Of a stretch of DNA of 38,672 nucleotides, positions 17,510 to 25,780 are shown one piece after another. Numbering within the stretch: position 1 is the stretch's first letter; every line of letters begins with the position of its first letter. A model generated the notes under the pieces. It was given only the letters and a program-made list of their open reading frames with translations, had not been told where the DNA came from and did no database searches. Made by a program: the position numbers and the translations under genes. The DNA lies in the NCBI GenBank assembly GCA_947594845.1, contig CANQEI010000013.1:1-38672 (forward strand). The letters are read 5' to 3'. Source of the DNA: an uncultured Clostridia bacterium (GTDB taxonomy: Bacteria; Bacillota; Clostridia; TANB77; CAG-508).

Positions 17510-18655
17510 ATGATAGTATCTAAACCGTATATTACCAAAAAAGACAATAAAATAAGGGTAAATGTTGATATAGAAAGTGACAATCCAATAAAAACGATTT
17601 GGTATGAATGTGACAGCAAATATGAAAAATATGTATGCACAGAAAAAAATGATGGATTTATTGTAACTTTATTATTGTATGCAATGCAGAAAAAAGAAGA
17701 TATTATATCTAAACAGGATATTTCAGAAAAATTGTATTATCAAATTACCAATTTTTTGATACCTACAGTTTCAAAACATATAGACATATATAATTCAATA
17801 AAAATTGAAGCTAATTTGAGTAACGAAGTTTTAGAAAGTAAAGGGCTAGTAGGAACAGGATTTTCAGGTGGAGCGGATTCTTTTTATACTGTTTTAAATA
17901 ATAAAGATAAGAAAACAGTAGATTATAATGTTAATTGCTTAACATATTTTAATGTTGGCGGAAATGGAAGCTATGGAGGCGAAAAAGCTAGAAAGTTATT
18001 TAAAGAAAGAGTAGAAAGAATAGAAAATTTTGCAAAAGAACATAATTGTGAATTCTTATATGTAGATTCTAATATTAATGAATTCTTGAATATGCCTCAT
18101 ATAGCAACACATTCTTTTAGACAAATGGCAGTTCCATTAATTTTTCAAAAAATGTTTAGAATATATTATTATTCCAGCGGATATTCTTTTAATGAATTTA
18201 CAATAAAAGAAAATGTTGCTCAATATGATTTACTAAATGTGCATTGTTTTTCTAACGAAAATGTCAATTTTTATTCAGTCGGAGGAGAGAATACAAGATT
18301 AGAGAAAATAAAAGTAATATCAAATTATGAAGAGACTTATAAAAATTTAAATGTATGTACTGTTAATGAAAAGAATTGTAGCAGATGTGAAAAATGTATC
18401 AGAACAATGCTAGCTCTATATTCTATTGATAAATTGGATTTATATAAAAAAGTTTTTGATGTGGAAGATTTTTATAAACATTTTAAGAAAAGATGTTCAA
18501 ACCTTATAGTATATAGAAAAAATAATGAGTATAAGGAGATAAAAAGAGAATTAAAAAAGAATCATAAGAAAATTCCTCTTATATCTATTTTTATAGGTTA
18601 TGCAAGAGTTTTAAAAAAATGGTTGAAAACAAACAAAAAAGCTAAAAGAAAATGA
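17510..18655 (+). CDS. QueC-like PP-loop ATP pyrophosphatase
   Basis: A 381-residue cytoplasmic protein. The PP-loop FSGGADSF (SGGxDS at residues 119-124) marks the N-type ATP pyrophosphatases, and the cluster C283-x6-C290-x2-C293-x2-C296 is laid out like the zinc site of QueC (7-cyano-7-deazaguanine synthase). Enzymes of this fold adenylate a carboxylate or amide, then transfer nitrogen or sulfur. It is much longer than QueC (~220) because of an N-terminal domain of about 110 residues (strand-rich) and a very basic tail of about 60 residues. No other queuosine genes (queD, queE, queF) are near, so I do not name it queC. Its surroundings are envelope and surface genes. RBS AGGAG lies 6 bases before the ATG. 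Confidence 0.82.
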   Translation: MIVSKPYITKKDNKIRVNVDIESDNPIKTIWYECDSKYEKYVCTEKNDGFIVTLLLYAMQKKEDIISKQDISEKLYYQITNFLIPTVSKHIDIYNSIKIEANLSNEVLESKGLVGTGFSGGADSFYTVLNNKDKKTVDYNVNCLTYFNVGGNGSYGGEKARKLFKERVERIENFAKEHNCEFLYVDSNINEFLNMPHIATHSFRQMAVPLIFQKMFRIYYYSSGYSFNEFTIKENVAQYDLLNVHCFSNENVNFYSVGGENTRLEKIKVISNYEETYKNLNVCTVNEKNCSRCEKCIRTMLALYSIDKLDLYKKVFDVEDFYKHFKKRCSNLIVYRKNNEYKEIKRELKKNHKKIPLISIFIGYARVLKKWLKTNKKAKRK

Positions 18656-18780
18656 GATAAAACATGTTTTAAACCCTAAAGAACTAATTATTAACAGATG
18701 CACTAAAAGTAGAAAATATTAAAATTTATGCAAATATCGAATAGAATTACATTTAGGAGGCTATTTGAAGAGCAATAAAT

Positions 18781-18809
18781 TTGAATATTTACGTAAAATG
18801 TTGTATAAT
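18781..18809 (+). promoter_or_regulatory. Sigma-A-like promoter for the high-G+C membrane protein gene
   Basis: TTGAAT at 18781-18786 and TATAAT at 18804-18809, 17-base spacing, about 40 bases before the ATG at 18849. The box elements are in AT-rich, native-looking sequence; the coding region is not. Confidence 0.6.
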
Positions 18810-18848
18810 TAATATACAATATTTTATTAAGAAAGTGAGGATGATAAC

Positions 18849-19106
18849 ATGTTAGAGACTTTGGGTTTGGTTGGTTTGGCTATCGTAGTCTTCCTTTTTG
18901 GAGTTGTGATCCTTTTCGGGATTTGCCTCTTGTGGAAGTTCATTCGGCCCATTCTCTGGATCCTTGGCGTTCTGGTCCTGATCATTCTTGTGCTGGGACT
19001 CATCTTCAACCCGCAGGGCTTCGCGACGTTTGGTTATTTTGGACTTGCCGCGATCTGCCTGCTGGCAGCATGGGCGATGTTCAAGATTATTAAGGCTCTG
19101 CTCTAG
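18849..19106 (+). CDS. Small three-helix membrane protein in a high-G+C island
   Basis: An 85-residue protein that is almost entirely hydrophobic, with three membrane helices (about 4-28, 33-52, 61-83) linked by short basic or polar loops (LWKFIRP, FNPQGFATFG). No known family comes to mind. By direct count 96 of 180 bases (53%) in 18901-19080 are G or C, while the neighbours are far more AT-rich; codons such as CTG, GCC, GCG and CGG are rare elsewhere here. It has its own promoter (18781-18809), an AGTGAGG site 8 bases before the ATG and its own terminator. It therefore looks like a horizontally acquired single-gene cassette. Alternative: selection on codon use, or a sequence chimera. Confidence 0.82.
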   Translation: MLETLGLVGLAIVVFLFGVVILFGICLLWKFIRPILWILGVLVLIILVLGLIFNPQGFATFGYFGLAAICLLAAWAMFKIIKALL

Positions 19107-19115
19107 GGTGGAAGT

Positions 19116-19154
19116 GGCGGTTGCATTGAAAGATATGCATCGCCCTTTTTTTTT
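19116..19154 (+). terminator. Rho-independent terminator after the high-G+C gene
   Basis: GGCG-GT-TGCA at 19116-19125 pairs with TGCA-T-CGCC at 19136-19144 with a small internal imbalance, followed by nine T (19146-19154). Its stem is also G+C-rich. Confidence 0.75.
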
Positions 19155-19189
19155 GCAAAAAATAAAAAAGACCTTTTTACTAGAATATA

Positions 19190-19218
19190 TTGATTTTTCC
19201 GCCTTTTTTTGATATAAT
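19190..19218 (+). promoter_or_regulatory. Sigma-A-like promoter for the dockerin/cohesin operon
   Basis: TTGATT at 19190-19195 and TATAAT at 19213-19218, 17-base spacing. The gene starts at 19263 after a strong GGGGGAGAG ribosome binding site. Confidence 0.65.
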
Positions 19219-19262
19219 TAGCAAGGATTGGTAAAAAATAAATTTATTGGGGGAGAGATTGT

Positions 19263-22200
19263 ATGAAATCAAAAAGAATTATTTCATTTATGGCAGTAAT
19301 AACACTTTTAGCATTACAATTTTCATGGATTACTTTTGTTATGCCAAAAGCTTCTTATGCTGCTGATCAACTTGAAACAACAAGTTACACAAACATTTCT
19401 ACAAAATACTTTTACAATCAATTAACAGATGATGCAAAAGTATTTTATCATGTAATGGAAGAAATGAATGCAAATGGCGATCTTAAAAAAGGGAATGCTT
19501 CAAGAGAAATAAAAGAAAATGAATTATCAGGATTACAACAAAAATTAGATGAATTTGCTAATGGTTCTCAAGATTTATTAAATTCAATGGGAGCTGCAAG
19601 AGATGCTTTTGTTGCTGACAATCCAAACATTTTCTATGTTGATTTTGATTATTTCACAATGAGAGTAAACCAAATACAAGGTGTAAAACATTTGTATGTT
19701 GGAACAGGTAGAAGTGATAATTATATCAATAAAGAATTTTTAAGACCAGACGGAAGTATTGATTCAGAAAAAATCGATACTGCAATTAATACAGTTGATA
19801 GTAAAATTAATGAAATTGTATTAAAGGCTAAAGCATTAGAAGGAAACTTACAAGCAGGTCAAGACTTAACAGAACAACAAGTAAAATTAGTTCATAATGA
19901 GGTTATAAAAGCTACTAAATATACATATGAACATCAAACACAACATCCATATACTATTAGAACAACATATGGTGTATTTGGATTAGAAGAAGGAAATGCT
20001 GTTTGTGCTGGTATGGCAAAATCTTTAAAAGTATGTTTAGATAGATTAAATATACCTTGCGTATTAGTTCAAGGTATTTATAGAGTTTCTGAAAATCAAC
20101 CAGAAGAGCATATGTGGGCATATGTTCAATTAAGTGATGACAAATGGTATGCTGTAGATCCTACTTTTGATAATACAGATGAACTAGATGATCAAGATGA
20201 AGAAATAATAGGTGCAAAATATTTCTTAGTTGGTGCAGATAGAATGTACAAACATGTTCCAACAGGAATTATGTCAGCATCTAACTTTGAATTTACATAT
20301 CCAGAATTAGAAGTTTCTAGTGGTAAATTTGATGTAATATTTGATGAAGGACCATTAAAAGTTGAATTAGATGATGAAAGTTATGATCAACAAACATCAG
20401 AATCAACTTCTATTTTAAGAATAAGTTATAATGGACATGGATGCCAAAAAGCTATTGAAGAAGATGGAAAATATATTCTTGTAAACTTTTATCAAGAAGG
20501 TAAAGATGGTGAAGTTAGAAGTTCAGGTTGGTCATATCCAAGACCTGATATTTATGAAAATTCAGGACAACATGATACAGAAAATTGGCTAGAAATGATG
20601 GTAGTGCATGTAAGTTATTTACAAGTTGCAGTAACTGATATTGCACCAGCTCCAAAGAAAAATACATCAGATTTAGAAGAAATAGTTAAACAAACAACAT
20701 ATCTTGGAACAGAAGAATCACTTATTTATAAAACAGATATATTATATAATCCAAACGGAATGTATGTTGCTCCACCTTATGTAGAAAGAGCAACACCAAG
20801 TGTAAGTAGTGTTCAATATATTGGAAAAACATATCCTGTTACTATAGAATATGATGATATATTAGTACCAGATGATAGTGGAGAAGCTCCATCAGTAAGT
20901 GTTATGATATATGAACCATTAACACAAACATATAGAGATGCTTCAGAAAAAATTTCTGTTGGCGATGAGTCACATCCTAGATTACAATATAAAATAACAG
21001 ACTTTAAGTTTGATGGAACAAATACATTTACATTTAACTTTACACCTAGCGAAATGTGGGCAGATGATACTGTATATTATATTTTCGATTTTAAAGGATT
21101 AGTTGGTAGTTATAGTAATAAAAAACCATTATCTACAATTTATCAATGTGCACATACATGTTCAGCATATGCATATACAGCACAAGGATTTAATTTAAAT
21201 GTTTATGGAAAACCAGTTTTAATGGATGACAATATTGATATGTCTCAAATGGGATTAGATGGTGTTAATGATGCACAAATGCAAGAATTAGCAGACATAT
21301 TAAAACATAGATTAACTCTTGTAACAACTAAAACAACAAAAGCTGAGACAAACGTTATGGAAGACCAATTAGAAGAATACCTTGGAGAAGAAGGTGAAAG
21401 CCGTGATGTTATGTCTACAGAAACATATAATATAAACCTTACTCTATGTAAACAACAACAAAAAAATCTAAAAGATGGTATGGGAGTTAGAGTAATGCTT
21501 GGATTCCCACAAGGATATGGACCAGATGATGCAGGTGTTACATTTAAAGCATATCATTATAAGAAAAATCCTCAAGGAGAAATTATCGGAGTTGAAGAAA
21601 TACCATGTACAATTACACCTTTAGGTCTAATTATTGAAGTATATAGCTTCAGCCCATTTACAATTGCAGCTGTAACAGAAACAGCATCTGATAAAGAAGC
21701 TGAAGAAAAATCTGTTGTTTTAAACTCAACAGAAGGAGGTAAAGTTTTAGACATTACTTCTGGAAGTGAAGAGAAAACTGCAGATACAATTAATACATTA
21801 AAAACTCAAGAAAAGAAACAATTTAAAATTGTTGCAGACCAAGGTTATGAAATTGATGAAATCATGGTTGGAGATGAATCAATAGATTTCTCTGATGATT
21901 TGAAAGAATATACTTTAGATGTTAATTACGAAGATTTAGGAGAAGAATCTACTAAAATAGTTAAAGTAGCTTTTGCTGCTGAAAGCGTTCATGAAGCAGA
22001 AAAAGAATTAGGAGCAGAAGTTGTTACACAACCAATAGTAAATATGCCATCATTAACATTAACAGCTAAAACTTATAAGGTAGAGCAAGAAACAAAATCA
22101 GAAACTACAACATTCCATAAAGGTGATAAATTAGAGGTTACTTTTGCAATATCAGAAGCTTCTAATTTGGGAGATGGAATTAACATTATAGGTGGAAGTT

Positions 22201-23006
22201 TTAACTATAATGATAAACTTTTAGAATTAGATACAGAAAACGGAGAAGTACTACAAGGACAATCTTCTGAGTGGAAATATACTTATGACACAACTAGCAA
22301 AATGTTTACTTCTGATACAATAAATAATGATTTATCTAAAAACTCAACTGATAGTATAATCACATTTAAATTTAAAGTAAAAGATGAAATAGATTTTTCT
22401 ACACAGGAAAGCATAGAAACATCAGTATCATTGAAAAATATTACTGCAGGAACAGGTAGACAAGGAGAAAATGGTACTGTTAAAATAGCTGATTGTAGTA
22501 AGGCAATTACTATTTCAAAAGTAGTTGAAGAAAAATTAGAACTTACAGAAGAAGCTGCAGGAAAACATGTTATATTAGATGAAGAATCAAATATTATTGA
22601 AGTACCACTTGGAATGACATATGATGAAGTGGACAAATTATTAAATTGTTCTCAAACTCCAAAATATCATTCTGCTACTGAAAATGCAGATAATTTAGAA
22701 AGTCGTACACTTACTCTTGTAACAGATACATCATCAGCAATAGCTACAGGAGATATAGTAACAGTTGGAACTAAAACATGGACATTTTCTGTAAAAGGAG
22801 ATGTTGATGGAGATGGAAAATTGACTGTAAATGATATAGGTGCAGCTAAAATGCATTATATTGGCAGAACAATTTTAACAGGTGTTTATTTACAAGCTAT
22901 TGAAAATGATAATGTAGAAGGAATTAGTGTAAACGATATAGGAAGATTGAAGTTAGTATATATTAATAAAATTGAAGATTTATATTCTGATTTAAATAAT
23001 GAATAG
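19263..23006 (+). CDS. Secreted transglutaminase-like protein with cohesin-like domain and C-terminal dockerin
   Basis: A 1247-residue exported protein. The signal peptide ends around residue 33 (...KASYA). A transglutaminase-like domain spans ~200-315 with C248 (NAVCAGMAK), H283 (EEHMWAYV) and D299 (YAVDPTF), the cysteine-protease triad order. Beta-rich segments of unknown type follow (~340-830), then a possible InlB-B-like repeat (~820-905) and a cohesin-like beta domain (~928-1086). Residues 1178-1247 form a dockerin: the first calcium loop is D1180-x-D1182-G-D1184...D1191 (DVDGDGKLTVND); the second, before the near-identical VNDIGRLKLVYI, is degenerate. It would act outside the cell on protein or peptidoglycan peptides, held by a cohesin. 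The next gene, 8 bases downstream, supplies exactly such a cohesin with a membrane anchor. Confidence 0.85.
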   Translation: MKSKRIISFMAVITLLALQFSWITFVMPKASYAADQLETTSYTNISTKYFYNQLTDDAKVFYHVMEEMNANGDLKKGNASREIKENELSGLQQKLDEFANGSQDLLNSMGAARDAFVADNPNIFYVDFDYFTMRVNQIQGVKHLYVGTGRSDNYINKEFLRPDGSIDSEKIDTAINTVDSKINEIVLKAKALEGNLQAGQDLTEQQVKLVHNEVIKATKYTYEHQTQHPYTIRTTYGVFGLEEGNAVCAGMAKSLKVCLDRLNIPCVLVQGIYRVSENQPEEHMWAYVQLSDDKWYAVDPTFDNTDELDDQDEEIIGAKYFLVGADRMYKHVPTGIMSASNFEFTYPELEVSSGKFDVIFDEGPLKVELDDESYDQQTSESTSILRISYNGHGCQKAIEEDGKYILVNFYQEGKDGEVRSSGWSYPRPDIYENSGQHDTENWLEMMVVHVSYLQVAVTDIAPAPKKNTSDLEEIVKQTTYLGTEESLIYKTDILYNPNGMYVAPPYVERATPSVSSVQYIGKTYPVTIEYDDILVPDDSGEAPSVSVMIYEPLTQTYRDASEKISVGDESHPRLQYKITDFKFDGTNTFTFNFTPSEMWADDTVYYIFDFKGLVGSYSNKKPLSTIYQCAHTCSAYAYTAQGFNLNVYGKPVLMDDNIDMSQMGLDGVNDAQMQELADILKHRLTLVTTKTTKAETNVMEDQLEEYLGEEGESRDVMSTETYNINLTLCKQQQKNLKDGMGVRVMLGFPQGYGPDDAGVTFKAYHYKKNPQGEIIGVEEIPCTITPLGLIIEVYSFSPFTIAAVTETASDKEAEEKSVVLNSTEGGKVLDITSGSEEKTADTINTLKTQEKKQFKIVADQGYEIDEIMVGDESIDFSDDLKEYTLDVNYEDLGEESTKIVKVAFAAESVHEAEKELGAEVVTQPIVNMPSLTLTAKTYKVEQETKSETTTFHKGDKLEVTFAISEASNLGDGINIIGGSFNYNDKLLELDTENGEVLQGQSSEWKYTYDTTSKMFTSDTINNDLSKNSTDSIITFKFKVKDEIDFSTQESIETSVSLKNITAGTGRQGENGTVKIADCSKAITISKVVEEKLELTEEAAGKHVILDEESNIIEVPLGMTYDEVDKLLNCSQTPKYHSATENADNLESRTLTLVTDTSSAIATGDIVTVGTKTWTFSVKGDVDGDGKLTVNDIGAAKMHYIGRTILTGVYLQAIENDNVEGISVNDIGRLKLVYINKIEDLYSDLNNE

Positions 23007-23014
23007 GAGATAAG

Positions 23015-23857
23015 ATGAAAAATAAAATTTTAACATTATTAGCTATTTTCATATTTCTAATTAGTATTATGAGTGTTAATTCTTTTGCTATTATTACTTC
23101 AGCTAATGCTAGCTTGTCTGTAGAAAAAAGCAGTTACAATCTTGATGAAGAAGATGAAGTAATAACAGTAACTTTAAGGTTAGATAATTTAAAATCTAAT
23201 AATGGAATTATTGCATATAGTGCTGTATTAGAATATGATAAAAATAAATTAACATATTTAGATTGCTCTGGTTCAGGTGCATGGCCAGCTCCTTCATATT
23301 CAGATGAAAATGGAAAACTAGTTGCAGATAGAGCAAATAATGATTTTTCAGCTGATGGAGAAGTTTTATGTACAATTCGTTTTAAACCAAAATCTGCTGG
23401 AGAAAATATTGTAATCAAATTATCAAATATTGAACTTTCAAGCGGTGAAATTGGAGGCGGAGGTTTAAAGCAAATTGATGATGCACAAGTTGCATTTAGC
23501 ATAAAGTCATCTACACAACCATCAGTACCTGGAGGTGAAGATGATCCTTCAAAGCCATCAAATTCACCTGACCCATCAAATCCAGGATCTGATGAGGATG
23601 ATAAAAAACCAGACAGTGACACCAATAATGACAATAATGGAAGCAACAAAGTACCAATAAATAGTAGTAAAAATGATAAATCTGATAATAATCCTAATAC
23701 ATCAAAATCTATAATACCAAAATTAGGAGTTAGTACATATATACTTATAACAATTGGAATAGTTTGTATTGTAGCTATAGTATTCTTTGCAAGAATGAAA
23801 TTATTGGACAGGAAAATAAAAAAAGAAGCTATTAAACATAGTAATGATAAAAAATAA
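23015..23857 (+). CDS. Membrane-anchored cohesin-domain surface protein
   Basis: A 280-residue protein with a signal peptide (~1-31), one cohesin-like beta-sandwich (~32-170, with VLEYDKNKLTYLDC and EVLCTIRFKPKSAGE as family-like strands), a flexible P/S/D/N-rich linker (~172-238) and a C-terminal membrane helix (~243-265) followed by a basic tail. The linker would span the wall and the helix fix it to the membrane, so it is a surface receptor with the cohesin outside. It begins 8 bases after the dockerin-bearing transglutaminase gene, with AGGAG as ribosome binding site, so the products are probably made together. Binding to the neighbour's dockerin is inference; a terminator follows at 23867. 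Confidence 0.85.
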   Translation: MKNKILTLLAIFIFLISIMSVNSFAIITSANASLSVEKSSYNLDEEDEVITVTLRLDNLKSNNGIIAYSAVLEYDKNKLTYLDCSGSGAWPAPSYSDENGKLVADRANNDFSADGEVLCTIRFKPKSAGENIVIKLSNIELSSGEIGGGGLKQIDDAQVAFSIKSSTQPSVPGGEDDPSKPSNSPDPSNPGSDEDDKKPDSDTNNDNNGSNKVPINSSKNDKSDNNPNTSKSIIPKLGVSTYILITIGIVCIVAIVFFARMKLLDRKIKKEAIKHSNDKK

Positions 23858-23866
23858 TTAATTACT

Positions 23867-23908
23867 TTAAGAGGTATATAAATAAAGTTATATACCTCTT
23901 AATTTTTT
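23867..23908 (+). terminator. Strong Rho-independent terminator after the cohesin gene
   Basis: TTAAGAGGTATATA at 23867-23880 pairs perfectly with TATATACCTCTTAA at 23889-23902 (14 bp, 8-base loop), followed by six T. Confidence 0.9.
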
Positions 23909-23957
23909 ACGTTTTAATTACAATTTGGATAAACGTATTACTTTATATAAAAAATGA

Positions 23958-23986
23958 TTGATAAATAAAAATTTATAATATATAAT
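23958..23986 (+). promoter_or_regulatory. Sigma-A-like promoter for the glycan membrane operon
   Basis: TTGATA at 23958-23963 and TATAAT at 23981-23986, 17-base spacing, 36 bases before the ATG at 24023. Confidence 0.75.
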
Positions 23987-24022
23987 GGCTTTTAGAAAAT
24001 AGGGGGAAAAGGAATTTTAGAC

Positions 24023-25336
24023 ATGGACGCAACCAAAATAAAAAATAAGTTAGTTGAATTTTTAAAACAACCATTTATTTACATTATAATAATTTGTACG
24101 ATTTTCCAATTTAAAATGTATAGTACAGTAAGAGAATCATTACAAGTTGAAGATAGTAAAACTTATATTGGATATGCATTAAATACAAGCATATTGCGTG
24201 GTGAAGTTGATGAAAATAGAACACCAGTATATCCATATTTTATTAAAATAGTAAAAAAACTTTGCGGAGAAGAAAATTTAGCTAATAATGTGGCAAATGC
24301 ACAAAAAATTTTATTTATAGCAATAGTAATATTATTTTATTTATGTGTTAATTCACTTACCAAAAATAAAATTATAATAAGTTTAGCAACTTTGATATTT
24401 GGAATATCACCATCAATTATTTTATGGAATGTAAGTATATTGACAGAGGCAATTTCAATAGCTGAAATGGTAATTTTGGCTTTATTAACAATTAGATACT
24501 TAAAAAAGCCATCATATATTTTATCTGGAAGCATTGGCATTATGATTCTGGCAATGATTATGACTAGACCAGCTTTTATATATATTTTACCAATATATTT
24601 ATTATTCTGGATTTTAAAATTTTTCTTTGATAAAGAGGAGAAAAGAAAAGTTATTGTTGGAATAGTTTCATGTATGATATGTATATGTGCTTTGCTTGGA
24701 TACTGTACATTAATGAATAACCAATATGGAAAGTTTTCTTTAACAAGAATTTCTAATTTGAATAATGTATTATCTGTTGTTAAAAGTGGTGCTTATAAGA
24801 AATCTAGCAATGAGCAAATGGTAAAAGTAATTGATGAAGAATATAGTCAAAATAAAAATATTTGGGAAATCAATGATGTTTTAAATGAAAAATTTACTGA
24901 AGAAGAACTAAAAGAATTAACTAAAACTACATTAAAAACTCCAGAACATTTGAAATTTCTGGTTAAAAAAACAATATATGTTGGAACACTAAATATAGGA
25001 ATAAATTATATTGATAGATCTGGTTTAGCAGAAGATGGTTCTTTTTATAAATTAAGTTATAAAAATATTGAAGAAGTAATACTACCAGTTAATTTTGCTA
25101 TATTATATGCTATATTGGCATGCAGTATAATTTATTTAATTTTTAATTTGTTTAAATCAAAGAAAATAGATTGGATTGTTGCATTTTTTACAATATTGAT
25201 TTCTGCAAATATATTAACATTAATTGTAGGTGCTCCAGAAGAGGAACAAAGATTATTTGCAGCGTCTATTCCGTTAGTAATTTTATACATAGCATATATA
25301 GCTGAAAAAATTATTGAAAAGAGAAAAAAAGAATGA
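24023..25336 (+). CDS. Polytopic membrane protein, GT-C glycosyltransferase-like
   Basis: A 437-residue membrane protein with about ten helices. Its first outer loop has VEDSKTYIGYA (an acidic residue followed by Y-x-x-Y-A) and then RTPVYPYF, resembling the loop of GT39/PMT-type GT-C transferases, where the acid is catalytic and the RxPxYP motif is common. Such enzymes use polyprenyl-phosphate sugars outside the membrane. The family is divergent, so substrate is unknown. It starts with a promoter at 23958-23986 and an AAGGAA site, and overlaps the GtrA gene by 4 bases (ATGA), so the two are co-transcribed and probably work together in surface glycan or lipid decoration. Confidence 0.75.
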   Translation: MDATKIKNKLVEFLKQPFIYIIIICTIFQFKMYSTVRESLQVEDSKTYIGYALNTSILRGEVDENRTPVYPYFIKIVKKLCGEENLANNVANAQKILFIAIVILFYLCVNSLTKNKIIISLATLIFGISPSIILWNVSILTEAISIAEMVILALLTIRYLKKPSYILSGSIGIMILAMIMTRPAFIYILPIYLLFWILKFFFDKEEKRKVIVGIVSCMICICALLGYCTLMNNQYGKFSLTRISNLNNVLSVVKSGAYKKSSNEQMVKVIDEEYSQNKNIWEINDVLNEKFTEEELKELTKTTLKTPEHLKFLVKKTIYVGTLNIGINYIDRSGLAEDGSFYKLSYKNIEEVILPVNFAILYAILACSIIYLIFNLFKSKKIDWIVAFFTILISANILTLIVGAPEEEQRLFAASIPLVILYIAYIAEKIIEKRKKE

Positions 25337-25779
25337 AGAAATGGTTATATAAATTATTTTTAGAAAAAACTGATGATACTAAATTACAATTTTTTAGATA
25401 TTTGTTTGTTGGTGGATTTGCAGCAGTTGTTAATATAGGTTCTTTATTTGTATTTACAGAATTTGTACATTTATATTATTTAATTGCAAATGTTTTAGGA
25501 TTTATATTAGGACTAATAACAAATTATTTATTAAGCAAATGGTTAGTATTTTCAAAGGAGAATACTCTTAATAAAGTTACAGAATTTGTGATTTATGCAA
25601 TTATTGGAATTATAGGATTAGGCCTAGATACAATTTTTGTATGGATATTTACGACTCTAGGTTTATATTATATGATAAGCAAAATTATATCAACAGGGTT
25701 AGTATTTATATGGAATTTTGTTGCAAGAAAACTAATCTATGTAGCAATAGATAAGAAAGGAAGTAAAAAGGAAAATTAA
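25333..25779 (+). CDS. GtrA-family membrane protein
   Basis: A 148-residue four-helix protein with the GtrA signature: [18 protein letters not shown] near the start, [18 protein letters not shown] in the middle and a final [12 protein letters not shown] helix. GtrA proteins are thought to carry polyprenyl-linked sugars across the membrane for glycosyltransferases. It overlaps the GT-C-like gene by 4 bases and ends 1 base before the flavoprotein gene, so a three-gene operon is clear. Length and topology are normal for the family. Confidence 0.9.
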   Translation: MKKWLYKLFLEKTDDTKLQFFRYLFVGGFAAVVNIGSLFVFTEFVHLYYLIANVLGFILGLITNYLLSKWLVFSKENTLNKVTEFVIYAIIGIIGLGLDTIFVWIFTTLGLYYMISKIISTGLVFIWNFVARKLIYVAIDKKGSKKEN

Positions 25780-25780
25780 A

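Noticed and set aside
23134-23649. Minus-strand open frame of 171 codons opposite the cohesin gene
   Set aside because: It is a mirror of the Ser/Asp/Pro-rich cohesin linker, with no ribosome binding site or family resemblance.
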